Source: Thiopseudomonas alkaliphila (GTDB taxonomy: Bacteria; Pseudomonadota; Gammaproteobacteria; Pseudomonadales; Pseudomonadaceae). From it: a stretch of 64,000 bases of DNA. The position numbers and the translations under genes were made by a program. The notes beneath the pieces were generated by a model. That model saw nothing but the letters and a program-made list of their open reading frames with translations. It was not told the origin of the DNA and ran no database searches. Shown one piece after another: positions 36,701 through 46,265 of this stretch (the first letter of the stretch is position 1; each line of letters starts with the position of its first letter). The DNA lies in contig NZ_CP012358.1 of the NCBI RefSeq assembly GCF_001267175.1, positions 2,355,001 to 2,419,000 of the forward strand, written 5' to 3'.

Positions 36701-37548
36701 CGTCTCAGAAACAAGATGCTTTAGCGGGCATCAATCCGAAAACTATTCCGAGTATGGATGTCAGCATTCAGCAGCTTAATCTTGGCTCGCAGCCGTTGGG
36801 TACTTTACGCTTTAAAGCACGTAAACAAACCCATGGGCTGCGCTTATTGGATATTGCCAGCAATTTACAAGGGTTGAGTGTGCATGGACGACTAGACTGG
36901 TTGCAGCCAGCCACCCGCGTCAGCTCTAGCTTTGCTGGGCAATTACAGGGAGGAGATATTGGCAAGGTGCTGAGTGCCTTTGGTTTTGCTAAAACCATCA
37001 GCAGTAAACAGTTTTTTGCTGCAATTAATGGTCGTTGGGATGGCTCACCGGCAGCCATCGGCACTGAAGCCTTTACCGGCGACATTGATGCCCGCTTTAG
37101 CCAAGGACAATTAACAAGTATCGAAGGAAATGCCCAGGCCGTACGCGTCTTTGGCTTACTCAATTTTGAAACTATTGGCCGGCGTCTACGCTTAGATTTC
37201 TCGGATATTTTTGATCGAGGTTTAGCCTATGACACCATTAAAGCCCGGCTACGTGCCGATAATGGTTTATTTAAAACGGTAGGGCCTTTAGTTATGGATG
37301 GGCCAGCCACTGACTTGCAACTAGAAGGCTTTATTGATTTTCCCCGGGATAAAATCAATGCTCAGCTAAGAGTTAGCGTGCCTTTAACGAGCAATTTAAC
37401 CATTGCGGCCATTGCTGCTGGCGCGCCTTTAATTGGTGGGGCTGTTTATTTGGCGGATAAAGCGTTAGGTAATCGCTTAGAAAAACTTACCGCGGTGCGT
37501 TATCGCATTACTGGAGCTTGGTCTAAACCGACGGTGCGAATGCAGTAA
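33724..37548 (+). CDS. yhdP: YhdP-family AsmA-like envelope lipid-transport protein
   Basis: This 1274-residue protein has an N-terminal membrane anchor (LAWLMAMLLLLFALLVSVGRIL), a long beta-strand-rich periplasmic part and the C-terminal conserved region with VFGLLNFETIGRRLRLDFSDIF and YRITGAWSKPTVRMQ. YhdP with TamB and YdbH forms bridge-like proteins that carry phospholipids toward the outer membrane. In pseudomonads it follows rng, as here. Usually a nitrilase-like gene and tldD come next, but they are absent and recN follows convergently. Confidence 0.9.
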   Translation: MQIQLQHLGKKLAWLMAMLLLLFALLVSVGRILLSYTEDYQAEIVQQLAAALGKPVTVEWLSGNWRGRYPQLQARHVTLGKSQSLALKQITLDIRPFASLFTGQLKLAKVQLEGVQLAFVEDQQQNWRVLGLPENKDQEVDLSYASVVQYLAQLGQVEVRDSRFAFFPYQAGPVVFKQANLGFSNGYLSQQLQASLSLPDDTQVQLKAKGKLHATDWRQSDLHFYLASEATDWARWLPVKQWQDWQLAQAEFALQVWGEASNGWLQQASVQLAAERVQLVTPQAQPLSVERPELALFYQKQGERAEIWLESLKLPLSSDTGLPVAEPYQLQALISYEPEPEGPMLRLQVPEVDLPAVNRWVLAFLPQQHAAYEIVKRLNFQGQLQQLWLEWRPEHPELAKQLSFSSAVKDLSYSAWEHVPSASGINGTVHGTALNGELRLDTQAFSLHLAELFPQPWQYQQARAQLTWLFDEQGFELASPYLQVQGQEGQISGDFVIRLFDDPALEDYMDLRVGLVDGNAAFTEKYLPTRAPGFSKELGDWLKHAIVAGQVEQGYFQYQGAISQHQDKMASEMGLYFKVRDAELAYQPGWPALIQADAEVLVDGSQVVVELAQGKTLNTRVTDAVAEVPLAAGAPQLRLSAKLDSSMQDGLAILQQTPLAEDLSALHSWQGSGPLPATLNLAIPLDKQAPPLQVVVDFQARQAELNLVNLGVPLTQVNGDFRYDLQQGLSAKRVAGRVFNQPFTGEITAQRKAQQAHTLMRFNGKLPVSTLLTWGGLDSQLPVAGQLPYNLAVNLQGADANLELTSNLEGVSLDLPAPFAKSKNQSRAIQLQIQLPAQGTPSYQLHYANLLSANARVPNHQLGQLRARVKLGGGKAGAPTASGISLEGQLAEVQLEQWQAWAEPYFSQGQVAATGNPTPKLSTVNLSTPRFSGLGMSRQPLSFQLRPQANNSWLAQVDSPLLKGSLRYYENNHQPHQITLSQLTLPRPEDTATSQKQDALAGINPKTIPSMDVSIQQLNLGSQPLGTLRFKARKQTHGLRLLDIASNLQGLSVHGRLDWLQPATRVSSSFAGQLQGGDIGKVLSAFGFAKTISSKQFFAAINGRWDGSPAAIGTEAFTGDIDARFSQGQLTSIEGNAQAVRVFGLLNFETIGRRLRLDFSDIFDRGLAYDTIKARLRADNGLFKTVGPLVMDGPATDLQLEGFIDFPRDKINAQLRVSVPLTSNLTIAAIAAGAPLIGGAVYLADKALGNRLEKLTAVRYRITGAWSKPTVRMQ

Positions 37549-37563
37549 CCCGCTGCAGGTTTA

Positions 37564-37597
37564 GCCCGCTGCCACGAAAGAGTAACTGGCAGCGGGC
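37564..37597. terminator. Hairpin between convergent yhdP and recN
   Basis: GCCCGCTGCCA pairs with TGGCAGCGGGC (11 perfect pairs, 12-base loop) in the 56-bp gap between the two stops. There is no long T tract in either direction, but the position fits a bidirectional terminator. Confidence 0.65.
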
Positions 37598-37604
37598 TTG
37601 CAGT

Positions 37605-39296
37605 TTAGGCAGAAGCGGAAATCGGCAAACGCAGTAGTTGCTTAGCATGGGCTAGGGATTCGTTGGTGATTTGAATCCCCCCCAACATACGGGCGACCTC
37701 TTTAGTACGCTCATGGGTGGACAGGACTTTGACCGAAGTGTCGGTGCTGTGTTTGGAGTGTTTTTTATGCACATACAGATGCTGGTCACCATGGGCTGCT
37801 ACCTGTGGTAAGTGGGTGACAGCAATCACTTGGCCACGTTGCCCGAGTTGATGCAGTAAGCGTCCAACGACTTCAGCGGTGGGGCCGCCAATGCCCACAT
37901 CGACCTCATCAAAAACTAAGGTAGGCGTTTCGCTGCTAGCTGCAGACACCACTTGGATAGCTAAGCTAATACGTGAAAGCTCACCACCGGAGACGACCTT
38001 GGCCATTTCTTGCAAGGGTTGACCTGGGTTGGTGCTGACTAAAAAACTGACTTGTTCAAGGCCATGGCTAGAAAGCTCTTCGTTGGCTGCCCGCGGAAAT
38101 AGGCCAATTTCAAATTGAATAGAAACTAACCCTAGCTGTTTGAGTTGCTTGGATACCGCCTGTGCAAAGCGGGGCGCTGCCCGGTGGCGCGCTTGGCTTA
38201 AGGCTTCAGCGGCGACCTGGTAGTTACTTTGTGCCTGTTCAATTTGTTGCTCAAGCTGCTCTAGATTGGCGGCTTGTTGATCAAGGGTGTTGAGCTCGGC
38301 GCGTAACTCTTGCTGCAGATTGAGCAAGTGCTCGGGTTGAATTTTATGCTTGCGCGCTAAGCTGTAGATGCTATCGAGGCGTTGCTCAATCTGTTCTTGA
38401 CGTATAGGGTCGGCATCAAAACTATCGGAAAAACGGCGCAATTCGCCCATGGCCTCGTCAATTTGAATATGAGCGCTGCTAAGTAAATGCCGTGCGCTTT
38501 CAAACTGGTTTAATTGTTTAGCCGCTTGGCTATTGCTTAGTTGTTGCAGGCAATAGTTAAGACTGCTGAGCAGTGAGTTTTCAGGGTTATCACTGCAGAT
38601 ATCCAGCACAGTTTGCGAGCTGCCTAGCAGCTGAATGGCGTTATCTAGTAAGCGCTGCTCTTGTTCAAGTTCGGCAAGCTCAGTTTCTCCTAGATTTAGC
38701 TGATCCAGTTCTTCCAGTTGGTAACGCAGTAATTGTAATTGAGCTTCGTGCTGAGCAGCGGCTTGTTCAGCGTTGTGCTTGGCTTGGCTTAATTGTCGAT
38801 AGCTGAGCGCAGCCTGCTTGACTTGCGCAGCTAAGGCATCGGCTTGGGCGTAGTCGTCAAGTAATAAGCGGTGCTGATCGAGTTTCAGCAGGGCTTGTTG
38901 GGCATGTTGGCCGTGGATATGGACCAGCATTTCGCCTAGGGTTTTAAGGTCAGCTAGTGGGCAGGCGATACCATTAATGTAGGCGCGTGAGCGGCCTTCT
39001 TGGGTAATGACTCGGCGTAAAATGCACTGCTGATCATCCGCTAGATCGCGTTCTTGCAACCATTGTTGAGCAGCAGGTAACTGGGTTAGGTCAAACAGCG
39101 CTTGAATTTCAGCTTTTTCTCGCTCGGGCTTAACCGCATGACTATGGGCGCGTCCACCTAAGACCAGTCCAAGGGCATCGAGCATAATCGATTTTCCTGC
39201 CCCTGTTTCACCGGTAATTACACTCATCCCTGAGCGCAAATCAAGTTCTAGGTGTTCAACAATGGTGTAGTGGGAAATCGTTAGATGAGTCAGCAT
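37605..39296 (-). CDS. recN: DNA repair protein RecN
   Basis: This 563-residue SMC-like ATPase of double-strand-break repair has Walker A GETGAGKS (residues 29-36), a long central coiled coil rich in Gln, Leu and Glu, the signature VSGGELSRISLAIQ and Walker B TLVFDEVDVGIGG. The ATG at 39296 has AGGTGA upstream; a codon at 39314 would add six residues and overlap a LexA box. Two LexA boxes lie directly upstream, so the gene should be SOS-induced. Confidence 0.96.
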   Translation of the reverse strand: MLTHLTISHYTIVEHLELDLRSGMSVITGETGAGKSIMLDALGLVLGGRAHSHAVKPEREKAEIQALFDLTQLPAAQQWLQERDLADDQQCILRRVITQEGRSRAYINGIACPLADLKTLGEMLVHIHGQHAQQALLKLDQHRLLLDDYAQADALAAQVKQAALSYRQLSQAKHNAEQAAAQHEAQLQLLRYQLEELDQLNLGETELAELEQEQRLLDNAIQLLGSSQTVLDICSDNPENSLLSSLNYCLQQLSNSQAAKQLNQFESARHLLSSAHIQIDEAMGELRRFSDSFDADPIRQEQIEQRLDSIYSLARKHKIQPEHLLNLQQELRAELNTLDQQAANLEQLEQQIEQAQSNYQVAAEALSQARHRAAPRFAQAVSKQLKQLGLVSIQFEIGLFPRAANEELSSHGLEQVSFLVSTNPGQPLQEMAKVVSGGELSRISLAIQVVSAASSETPTLVFDEVDVGIGGPTAEVVGRLLHQLGQRGQVIAVTHLPQVAAHGDQHLYVHKKHSKHSTDTSVKVLSTHERTKEVARMLGGIQITNESLAHAKQLLRLPISASA

Positions 39297-39305
39297 GAAA
39301 TTCAC

Positions 39306-39321
39306 CTGTAACAATAAACAG
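39306..39321. promoter_or_regulatory. LexA box proximal to recN
   Basis: CTGT-N8-ACAG with a central AACAATAA, ten bases before the recN start codon. It matches the SOS operator consensus exactly in the CTGT/ACAG half-sites. Confidence 0.85.
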
Positions 39322-39322
39322 T

Positions 39323-39338
39323 CTGTGAATTTATACAG
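39323..39338. promoter_or_regulatory. Second LexA box of recN
   Basis: CTGT-N8-ACAG with an AT-rich centre (GAATTTAT), one base from the first box. Two adjacent operators imply tight repression. Confidence 0.85.
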
Positions 39339-39386
39339 TATTTTTTATGGCTTGCAAAGGACTTTTTAAATCACCTGGTTTAGTGC

Positions 39387-39415
39387 CTTGAATTTGTAGG
39401 AGCTAGCCCTCATAT
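39387..39415 (+). promoter_or_regulatory. Sigma-32 heat-shock promoter of grpE
   Basis: CTTGAA and CCCTCATAT are separated by 14 bases, close to the sigma-32 consensus CTTGAAA-N11-16-CCCCATNT, and end 41 bases before the grpE ATG. Confidence 0.75.
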
Positions 39416-39456
39416 AAAGCGTAACTTGTAAAAAATACTGCACTGAGGACAGGGCA

Positions 39457-40014
39457 ATGACAGAACAGCAGAAACCAGAAACACCAGAAGTTGAAGTAGA
39501 TGAAGCTTTGCTTGAGAGTGAAGCAGCTGAGGCGCCTGAGCCAGCGGTGGAAAATGACCTAGAAGCACAGTTAGCGGCGTTAACTGATCAGTTGGCAATG
39601 GCTAAAGATCAAGAACTGCGATTAATGGCTGAGGTACAAAATACCCGTCGCCGCGCCGATCAGGATGTAGAAAAAGCCCATAAGTTTGCTTTAGAAAAAT
39701 TTGCTAAAGACTTATTAGCGGTGGTGGATACCTTAGAGCGTGCACTTGAGGTACAGATTACTGAGGATACGGCGGTGCAGTCGATGCGGGAAGGGATTGA
39801 ACTGACCTTAAAGCTGTTGCTTGATACCTTAAAGCGTCATCAGGTAGAGCAAATTTCACCAGAGGGTCAGCCCTTTGATCCAGAGTTACACCAAGCCATT
39901 TCAATGGAATCTAATGCTGAGGTTGAGCCAAACTCGGTGGTGAAGGTATTCCAGAAAGGTTATTCCATCAGTGGCCGTTTACTGCGTCCGGCTATGGTAG
40001 TGGTGAGTCAGTAA
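39457..40014 (+). CDS. grpE: Nucleotide exchange factor GrpE
   Basis: This 185-residue protein has an acidic, disordered N-terminus ([20 protein letters not shown]). It is followed by the long dimer helix, [17 protein letters not shown], and the beta-domain [17 protein letters not shown], which are family hallmarks. It speeds ADP release from DnaK. A GAGGAC ribosome site precedes the ATG, and a sigma-32 promoter lies just upstream. dnaK follows after 150 bp with its own promoter. Confidence 0.96.
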   Translation: MTEQQKPETPEVEVDEALLESEAAEAPEPAVENDLEAQLAALTDQLAMAKDQELRLMAEVQNTRRRADQDVEKAHKFALEKFAKDLLAVVDTLERALEVQITEDTAVQSMREGIELTLKLLLDTLKRHQVEQISPEGQPFDPELHQAISMESNAEVEPNSVVKVFQKGYSISGRLLRPAMVVVSQ

Positions 40015-40069
40015 GTACCAGCAATAACAGCGTTACGAAATAATAAGCGACACAATAAATAGCCGAGGG

Positions 40070-40098
40070 CTTGAAAAGTTAAAAATAGCCCCCATTTA
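40070..40098 (+). promoter_or_regulatory. Sigma-32 heat-shock promoter of dnaK
   Basis: CTTGAAA and CCCCATTTA are separated by 13 bases, an almost perfect sigma-32 site 67 bases before the dnaK ATG, inside the grpE-dnaK gap. Confidence 0.85.
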
Positions 40099-40164
40099 TT
40101 AGTCAAGCATTAAGAATTAGCGGCTCATAGCGAGCATAAGACTTAGATCAGTTTGGAGAACATC

Positions 40165-42081
40165 ATGGGTAAGATTATTGGTATTGACTTGGGTACAACT
40201 AACTCCTGCGTGTCAGTGTTAGAAAACGGTACTGCAAAAATTATTGAAAACGCTGAGGGTGGTCGTACTACGCCATCAATCGTTGCTTATGCCAACGACG
40301 GTGAGGTGTTAGTAGGGCAATCAGCTAAGCGTCAGGCGGTGACTAACCCAACCAACACCCTGTATGCGGTGAAGCGCTTAATTGGTCGTCGGTTTGACGA
40401 AGAAGTAGTGCAAAAAGACATCAAAATGGTGCCTTTCGCTATTGTTAAAGCGGACAATGGTGATGCCTGGGTTGAAGTAAAAGGCGAAAAAATGGCACCG
40501 CCACAGATTTCTGCGGAAGTCTTGAAGAAAATGAAGAAAACCGCTGAGGACTACCTCGGTGAGCCAGTTACCGAAGCCGTAGTTACGGTTCCTGCATACT
40601 TTAACGACAGTCAGCGTCAAGCCACTAAAGATGCGGGTCGTATTGCCGGCTTAGATGTTAAGCGGATTATTAACGAGCCGACAGCAGCAGCCCTAGCTTA
40701 CGGTATGGATAAAGCCAAAGGCGACCGTACGGTGATCGTGTATGACTTAGGTGGTGGTACCTTTGACGTTTCGGTGATTGAAATTGCTGAAATTGATGGC
40801 GAGCACCAGTTTGAAGTGTTGGCCACCAACGGTGACACCTTCTTAGGTGGTGAAGACTTTGATATTCGTTTAATCGACTACTTAGCCGATGAGTTTAAGA
40901 AAGACAGCGGTATGGATCTTAAAGGTGATCCATTGGCGATGCAGCGCTTAAAAGAAGCGGCTGAGAAGGCTAAAATTGAGCTCTCTTCAGCGCAGCAAAC
41001 CGACGTTAACTTGCCTTACATCACGGCTGATGCCAGTGGTCCTAAGCACTTAAACGTGATTATTTCTCGCGCTAAATTAGAGTCATTGGTAGAAGATTTA
41101 GTCCAGCGTACTTTAGAGCCGTGCCGCACTGCGTTAGCCGATGCAGGCCTTGAAGCCAGCGCGATTGATGAGGTGATTCTGGTAGGTGGTCAGACCCGTA
41201 TGCCATTAGTGCAAAAAGCGGTCGCTGATTACTTTGGTAAAGAAGCCCGTAAAGACGTTAACCCTGACGAAGCAGTAGCCATGGGTGCGGCCATTCAGGG
41301 TGCGGTATTAGGTGGTGATGTTAAAGACGTTTTACTGCTAGACGTGACGCCTCTGTCCTTGGGTATTGAAACCATGGGCGGCGTGATGACTAACCTGATT
41401 GAGAAAAACACGACGATTCCAACCAAGAAATCCCAGGTGTTCTCAACGGCTGATGATAACCAGCCGGCAGTAACCATTCATGTGTTACAAGGTGAGCGTA
41501 AGCAAGCAGCGCAAAACAAATCCTTAGGTCGTTTTGACTTATCGGATATTCCGCCTGCGCCACGCGGTGTGCCACAAATTGAAGTGACCTTTGATATTGA
41601 CGCGAACGGTATTATGAACGTGTCAGCCAAAGATAAGGCGACCGGTAAAGAGCAGTCGGTAGTGATTAAGGCTAACTCTGGCTTAAGCGATGAAGAAGTT
41701 GAGCAAATGGTGCGTGATGCCGAGGCTAATGCTGAGGAAGATCGCAAGTTTGAAGAGTTAGTAACGGCGCGTAACCAAGGTGATCAGCTGGTCCATGCGA
41801 CCCGTAAGATGGTGACTGAGGCAGGCGACAAGGTGACTGACGAAGAAAAAACAGCCATTGAAGCGGCGGTCGCTGAGCTTGAAGAAGCGATTAAAGGCGA
41901 CGATAAAGCACTGATCGAAGCTAAAGTCGAGGCTGTATCGCAAGCGACTGCACCGGTGGCGCAAAAAATGTATGCCGACCAAGCTCAAGCAGCTGAGGCG
42001 GGTGCAGATCAGGCTCAAGCTGGTTCAGACGATGTAGTTGATGCAGAGTTTGAAGAAGTGAAAGATAACGACAACAAGTAA
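40165..42081 (+). CDS. dnaK: Hsp70 chaperone DnaK
   Basis: This 638-residue Hsp70 has [13 protein letters not shown] at the start, [14 protein letters not shown] and [11 protein letters not shown] in the ATPase domain, and the linker [16 protein letters not shown] before the substrate domain. The tail is rich in Ala/Gln/Glu and ends DAEFEEVKD. The ATG at 40165 follows TGGAGA; a codon at 40153 precedes that site and is rejected. It refolds and delivers client proteins with GrpE and DnaJ, which flank it. Confidence 0.98.
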   Translation: MGKIIGIDLGTTNSCVSVLENGTAKIIENAEGGRTTPSIVAYANDGEVLVGQSAKRQAVTNPTNTLYAVKRLIGRRFDEEVVQKDIKMVPFAIVKADNGDAWVEVKGEKMAPPQISAEVLKKMKKTAEDYLGEPVTEAVVTVPAYFNDSQRQATKDAGRIAGLDVKRIINEPTAAALAYGMDKAKGDRTVIVYDLGGGTFDVSVIEIAEIDGEHQFEVLATNGDTFLGGEDFDIRLIDYLADEFKKDSGMDLKGDPLAMQRLKEAAEKAKIELSSAQQTDVNLPYITADASGPKHLNVIISRAKLESLVEDLVQRTLEPCRTALADAGLEASAIDEVILVGGQTRMPLVQKAVADYFGKEARKDVNPDEAVAMGAAIQGAVLGGDVKDVLLLDVTPLSLGIETMGGVMTNLIEKNTTIPTKKSQVFSTADDNQPAVTIHVLQGERKQAAQNKSLGRFDLSDIPPAPRGVPQIEVTFDIDANGIMNVSAKDKATGKEQSVVIKANSGLSDEEVEQMVRDAEANAEEDRKFEELVTARNQGDQLVHATRKMVTEAGDKVTDEEKTAIEAAVAELEEAIKGDDKALIEAKVEAVSQATAPVAQKMYADQAQAAEAGADQAQAGSDDVVDAEFEEVKDNDNK

Positions 42082-42140
42082 TTGTTGCCTAGAGTGTTCA
42101 CTTAATCGATGTGGCCTGTAATAAGCTGCATCACTGTTCG

Positions 42141-42160
42141 CGCGGGAGCTTGCTCCCGCG
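42141..42160. other. Strong palindrome between dnaK and dnaJ
   Basis: CGCGGGA and TCCCGCG flank GCTTGC, forming a GC-rich hairpin without a T tract. GCGGGAGC...GCTCCCGC palindromes are common REP elements in pseudomonads. Here it could attenuate or stabilise the dnaK message ahead of dnaJ. Confidence 0.7.
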
Positions 42161-42203
42161 TTGACGTGTTTAAGGTGCAGTTTTAAGTCAGAGAGTAAGT
42201 TTT

Positions 42204-43331
42204 ATGTCAAAGCGTGATTATTACGAAGTGCTTGGGGTTGAGCGCGGAGCCAGTGAAGCGGAGCTAAAAAAAGCTTATCGCCGCTTAGCGATGAAGTTTC
42301 ACCCAGACCGTAATCCCGACGACAAAGACGCGGAAGAAAAGTTTAAAGAAGCTAACGAAGCCTATGAGGTGCTGTCCGACGCAGAAAAGCGTGCGGCTTA
42401 TGATCAATACGGCCATGCCGGAGTGGATCCGCAAATGGGCGGTGGCGGTTTTGGTGGTGGCTTCTCCGGCGGTAACTTTGGCGATATTTTCGGTGATGTA
42501 TTTGGCGATATCTTTGGTGGTGGACGCAGCCAGCGTGGCGGTCCTCAGCGTGGTTCCGATCTACGTTACACCATGGATTTAAGCCTAGAAGAGGCGGTGC
42601 GTGGTACCACTCAGAAGATCACCATTCCAACGGCAGTCGAATGCAAAACCTGCCATGGCAGTGGGGCGAAAAAAGGCACCAGTCCAGTCACCTGTACGAC
42701 CTGTAATGGCGTAGGACAGGTGCGTATGCAGCAAGGTTTCTTTGCTGTACAGCAAGAGTGTCCGCGTTGTCATGGTAGCGGTAAGATGATTACTGATCCT
42801 TGCGGCTCTTGCCATGGTCAAGGGCGGGTGGAAGAAACAAAAACCTTGTCGGTAAAAATTCCTGCTGGCGTGGATACGGGTGATCGCATTCGCTTATCGG
42901 GTGAGGGCGACCTTGGAGTAAAAGGCGGTCCTGCAGGTGATTTGTATGTGGTGGTGAATGTGCTGCCCCACGATATCTTTGAGCGTGATGGCGCTGATTT
43001 GTACTGCGAAGTGCCGATCAATATTGCCGATGCAGCCTTAGGTGGTGAGCTTGAAGTGCCGACTTTGGATGGTCGGGTTAAATTAAAAATTCCTGAGGGT
43101 ACCCAAACCGGCAAAATGTTCCGTTTGCGCGGTAAAGGTGTTAAGCCTGTGCGTGGGCATGCTGTCGGTGATTTGATGTGCCGTGTGGTGGTGGAAACGC
43201 CGGTTAAACTCGATAAACGCCAGCGTGAAATGCTCGAGGAGTTTCGTACCAGCTTGCAAGGTGATGCTTCGCACTCACCTAAAGCTAGCGGCTTCTTTGA
43301 GGGAGTTAAACGTTTCTTTAATGACCTGTAG
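42204..43331 (+). CDS. dnaJ: Hsp40 co-chaperone DnaJ
   Basis: This 375-residue type I Hsp40 has a J domain with HPD (residues 33-35), a Gly/Phe-rich linker, four CxxCxGxG zinc repeats ([32 protein letters not shown]) and the C-terminal substrate domain. It stimulates DnaK ATPase and presents clients. It lies 122 bp after dnaK with a palindrome in between and is followed by a clear terminator. Confidence 0.98.
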   Translation: MSKRDYYEVLGVERGASEAELKKAYRRLAMKFHPDRNPDDKDAEEKFKEANEAYEVLSDAEKRAAYDQYGHAGVDPQMGGGGFGGGFSGGNFGDIFGDVFGDIFGGGRSQRGGPQRGSDLRYTMDLSLEEAVRGTTQKITIPTAVECKTCHGSGAKKGTSPVTCTTCNGVGQVRMQQGFFAVQQECPRCHGSGKMITDPCGSCHGQGRVEETKTLSVKIPAGVDTGDRIRLSGEGDLGVKGGPAGDLYVVVNVLPHDIFERDGADLYCEVPINIADAALGGELEVPTLDGRVKLKIPEGTQTGKMFRLRGKGVKPVRGHAVGDLMCRVVVETPVKLDKRQREMLEEFRTSLQGDASHSPKASGFFEGVKRFFNDL

Positions 43332-43384
43332 TCGTTAGTGGTCATGGCTGAGTTGAGTGCTCAGCGGAAACAGGCGTAACAGAT

Positions 43385-43427
43385 AAAGTCAGTTTGCGGC
43401 ATAATAGGCTCAAACTGACTTTTTTTA
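43385..43427 (+). terminator. Rho-independent terminator after dnaJ
   Basis: AAAGTCAGTTTG pairs with CAAACTGACTTT across a 14-base loop and ends in a run of T, closing the grpE-dnaK-dnaJ region before dapB. Confidence 0.85.
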
Positions 43428-43462
43428 TCGTCGCGAGTTTAAAGCGGGCGGTAAATCACTAA

Positions 43463-44281
<819 letters not shown>

Positions 44282-44283
44282 CC

Positions 44284-44312
44284 TTTCGGTTTAGGAAAAA
44301 TTCCAGTAGAAT
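44284..44312 (+). promoter_or_regulatory. Candidate carA promoter
   Basis: TAGAAT resembles a -10 box; the -35 region 17 bases upstream (TTTCGG) is weak. Transcription from here would give a leader of about 120 bases containing a micro-ORF and the hairpin. Confidence 0.35.
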
Positions 44313-44346
44313 GCCGTTTTAGTTTATTACTAAAGAAGCGCACACT

Positions 44347-44361
44347 ATGAATTGTATTTAA
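44347..44361 (+). CDS. Possible 4-codon leader ORF before the carA hairpin
   Basis: ATG AAT TGT ATT TAA encodes MNCI. Its stop codon overlaps the first bases of the terminator stem, the usual geometry for translation-coupled attenuation. No strong ribosome site is visible, so this is tentative. Confidence 0.25.
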
Positions 44362-44398
44362 AGCGGAATGATGTTTACTCACGTCATTCCGCTTTTTT
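44360..44398 (+). terminator. Leader terminator/attenuator upstream of carA
   Basis: AAAGCGGAATGA pairs with TCATTCCGCTTT (12 pairs, 12-base loop) and runs into T6. It follows dapB by 78 bp and precedes the carA start by 44 bp, so it can both end dapB transcripts and attenuate carA. The bases after the T run (AAAAAAGC) can pair with GCTTTTTT in an alternative hairpin. Confidence 0.8.
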
Positions 44399-44441
44399 GC
44401 GAGAAAAAAGCGCACCATTGCTACTATATCGGGAGGTCTTC

Positions 44442-45572
44442 TTGACTAAGCCAGCCATACTCGCCCTTGCAGACGGCAGTATTTTTAAGGGCGAATCCAT
44501 TGGAATTGACGGACAGACCGTTGGTGAGGTGGTATTCAATACCGCCATGACCGGCTATCAGGAAATTCTAACGGATCCATCCTATGCACAACAAATGGTT
44601 GCTCTGACCTATCCACATATCGGTAACTCAGGGACAACGCCTGAAGATGCTGAGTCTAATCAGGTGTGGGCAGCAGGACTTATTATTCGTGACTTACCGT
44701 TAATTTCTAGCAACTGGCGTGATCAGCAGCCACTAGGCGAGTATTTAAAAGCCAATAAAGTCGTGGCTATTGCCGATATTGATACCCGTCGCTTAACTCG
44801 CATTTTGCGTGAAAAAGGGGCGCTTAATGGCTGTATCTTAGCCGGTGAAGATGCAACTGAAGAGCAAGCGTTGGCCTTAGCTCAGCAGTTTGCCGGTATT
44901 CAAGGTAAAGACCTAGCCCGTGAAGTGAGCACCGCTGAGATCTATGAGTGGCGTTCAGGCCCTTGGTGCTTACAAACTGACAGTCACCCAGAAGTTCCGG
45001 CAGCAAAACTGCCTTACCATGTGGTGGCCTATGATTTTGGCGTGAAGCGTAATATTTTACGTTTATTAGTGGCGCGCGGTTGCCGAGTAACCGTAGTACC
45101 AGCTGAGACGCCAGCCAGTGAAGTGTTGGCGCTCAATCCGGATGGGGTGTTCTTATCTAATGGCCCTGGCGATCCAGCACCTTGCAGCTATGCAGTACAA
45201 GCCATTGAGCAAGTGATTGCCGCAGGCAAGCCCGTATTTGGTATCTGTTTAGGTCATCAGCTATTAGCGTTGGCTTCCGGTGCGCGCACTGAAAAGCTGC
45301 CAAATGGTCATCATGGGGCTAATCACCCGGTACAAGACTTAGCTACCCAGCGGGTCATGATTACCAGTCAAAATCATGGTTTTGCCGTTGCTGAAGACAG
45401 CTTGCCAGCTAACCTGCGGGTTACTCATCGTTCTTTATTTGATGGCACCGTGCAGGGCGTTGAGCGTACCGATGTAGTGGCCTTTGGCTTCCAAGGGCAT
45501 CCAGAAGCAAGCCCTGGTCCAAATGATGTGAATGGCTTGTTCGATCGTTTTGTCGCAGCGATGGCTAAGTAG
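44442..45572 (+). CDS. carA: Carbamoyl-phosphate synthase small subunit
   Basis: This 376-residue glutamine amidotransferase subunit has the start [12 protein letters not shown] and [17 protein letters not shown]. The GATase triad cysteine lies in [13 protein letters not shown] (Cys269), and [11 protein letters not shown] carries the His and Glu. It releases ammonia from glutamine for CarB, feeding arginine and pyrimidine synthesis. The start is a TTG placed seven bases after GGGAGG. As far as I recall, a UUG start is known for pseudomonad carA. The frame is open upstream through the leader but contains no family sequence there. Confidence 0.95.
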   Translation: MTKPAILALADGSIFKGESIGIDGQTVGEVVFNTAMTGYQEILTDPSYAQQMVALTYPHIGNSGTTPEDAESNQVWAAGLIIRDLPLISSNWRDQQPLGEYLKANKVVAIADIDTRRLTRILREKGALNGCILAGEDATEEQALALAQQFAGIQGKDLAREVSTAEIYEWRSGPWCLQTDSHPEVPAAKLPYHVVAYDFGVKRNILRLLVARGCRVTVVPAETPASEVLALNPDGVFLSNGPGDPAPCSYAVQAIEQVIAAGKPVFGICLGHQLLALASGARTEKLPNGHHGANHPVQDLATQRVMITSQNHGFAVAEDSLPANLRVTHRSLFDGTVQGVERTDVVAFGFQGHPEASPGPNDVNGLFDRFVAAMAK

Positions 45573-45574
45573 TT

Positions 45575-46249
45575 ATGATGGCGAGTTTGGGAGTGGTGGA
45601 ACTCTGGGCCTATGTCATAGGTACAGTGTTGATTGTATTGCTGCCAGGCCCTAACTCGTTATTTGTGCTTAGCACTGCTGTGCAGCGCGGGGTAGCCGCT
45701 GGTTATCGCGCAGCTGCGGGGGTATTTATTGGTGATAGCTTGCTGATGCTGTTTTCAGCGCTCGGCATGGCATCGCTGCTAAAGACACACCCGATGCTGT
45801 TTGATGTTTTTAAAATGATTGGCGCTGCTTACCTTGGTTATCTTGGTTTGCGGATGTTAGTCGGCGCTTGGCGCACTTATTGCTCTAAAGCGTTGAACAG
45901 TAAGCCAGCAGTGGCTGCAACTGAGCCGTCTGCCTCGCACAAACTGAGTCATCCGTTGCGTAAAGCCTTGGTGCTGAGTTTGTCGAATCCTAAAGCTATC
46001 TTGTTTTTTATGTCTTTTTTTATCCAGTTTGTTGACCCAGGTTACGCCTATCCTGGAGTGTCCTTTCTGGTGTTGGGCATTATTTTACAAGTGATTAGCT
46101 TGTTGTACCTTACGGTACTGATTTTTATGGGTGCCCGCTTGGCCCACTGGTTTGCACAGCGTAAGCGTATTGCAACCGGTGCTGGAGCCGCAGTAGGTAC
46201 TCTGTTTGTCGGCTTTGGCGTGAAGCTGGCGACTGCAACTTTGTCCTGA
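45575..46249 (+). CDS. LysE/LeuE-family amino-acid exporter
   Basis: This 224-residue membrane protein has about six spans and the LysE-family motif [18 protein letters not shown] near the N-terminus, then [15 protein letters not shown]. LeuE-type members export leucine or related amino acids; the substrate here is not known. It is inserted between carA (2-bp gap) and carB (16-bp gap), the position of the extra ORF long known in pseudomonad car operons. Co-expression with carbamoyl-phosphate synthesis is certain from spacing, a functional link is not. Confidence 0.88.
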   Translation: MMASLGVVELWAYVIGTVLIVLLPGPNSLFVLSTAVQRGVAAGYRAAAGVFIGDSLLMLFSALGMASLLKTHPMLFDVFKMIGAAYLGYLGLRMLVGAWRTYCSKALNSKPAVAATEPSASHKLSHPLRKALVLSLSNPKAILFFMSFFIQFVDPGYAYPGVSFLVLGIILQVISLLYLTVLIFMGARLAHWFAQRKRIATGAGAAVGTLFVGFGVKLATATLS

Positions 46250-46265
46250 ATATTACGAGAATCCC

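Noticed and set aside
44352..44441. Upstream ATG in frame with carA
   Set aside because: The extension would translate the terminator hairpin and has no family similarity; TTG at 44442 has GGGAGG at the right distance.
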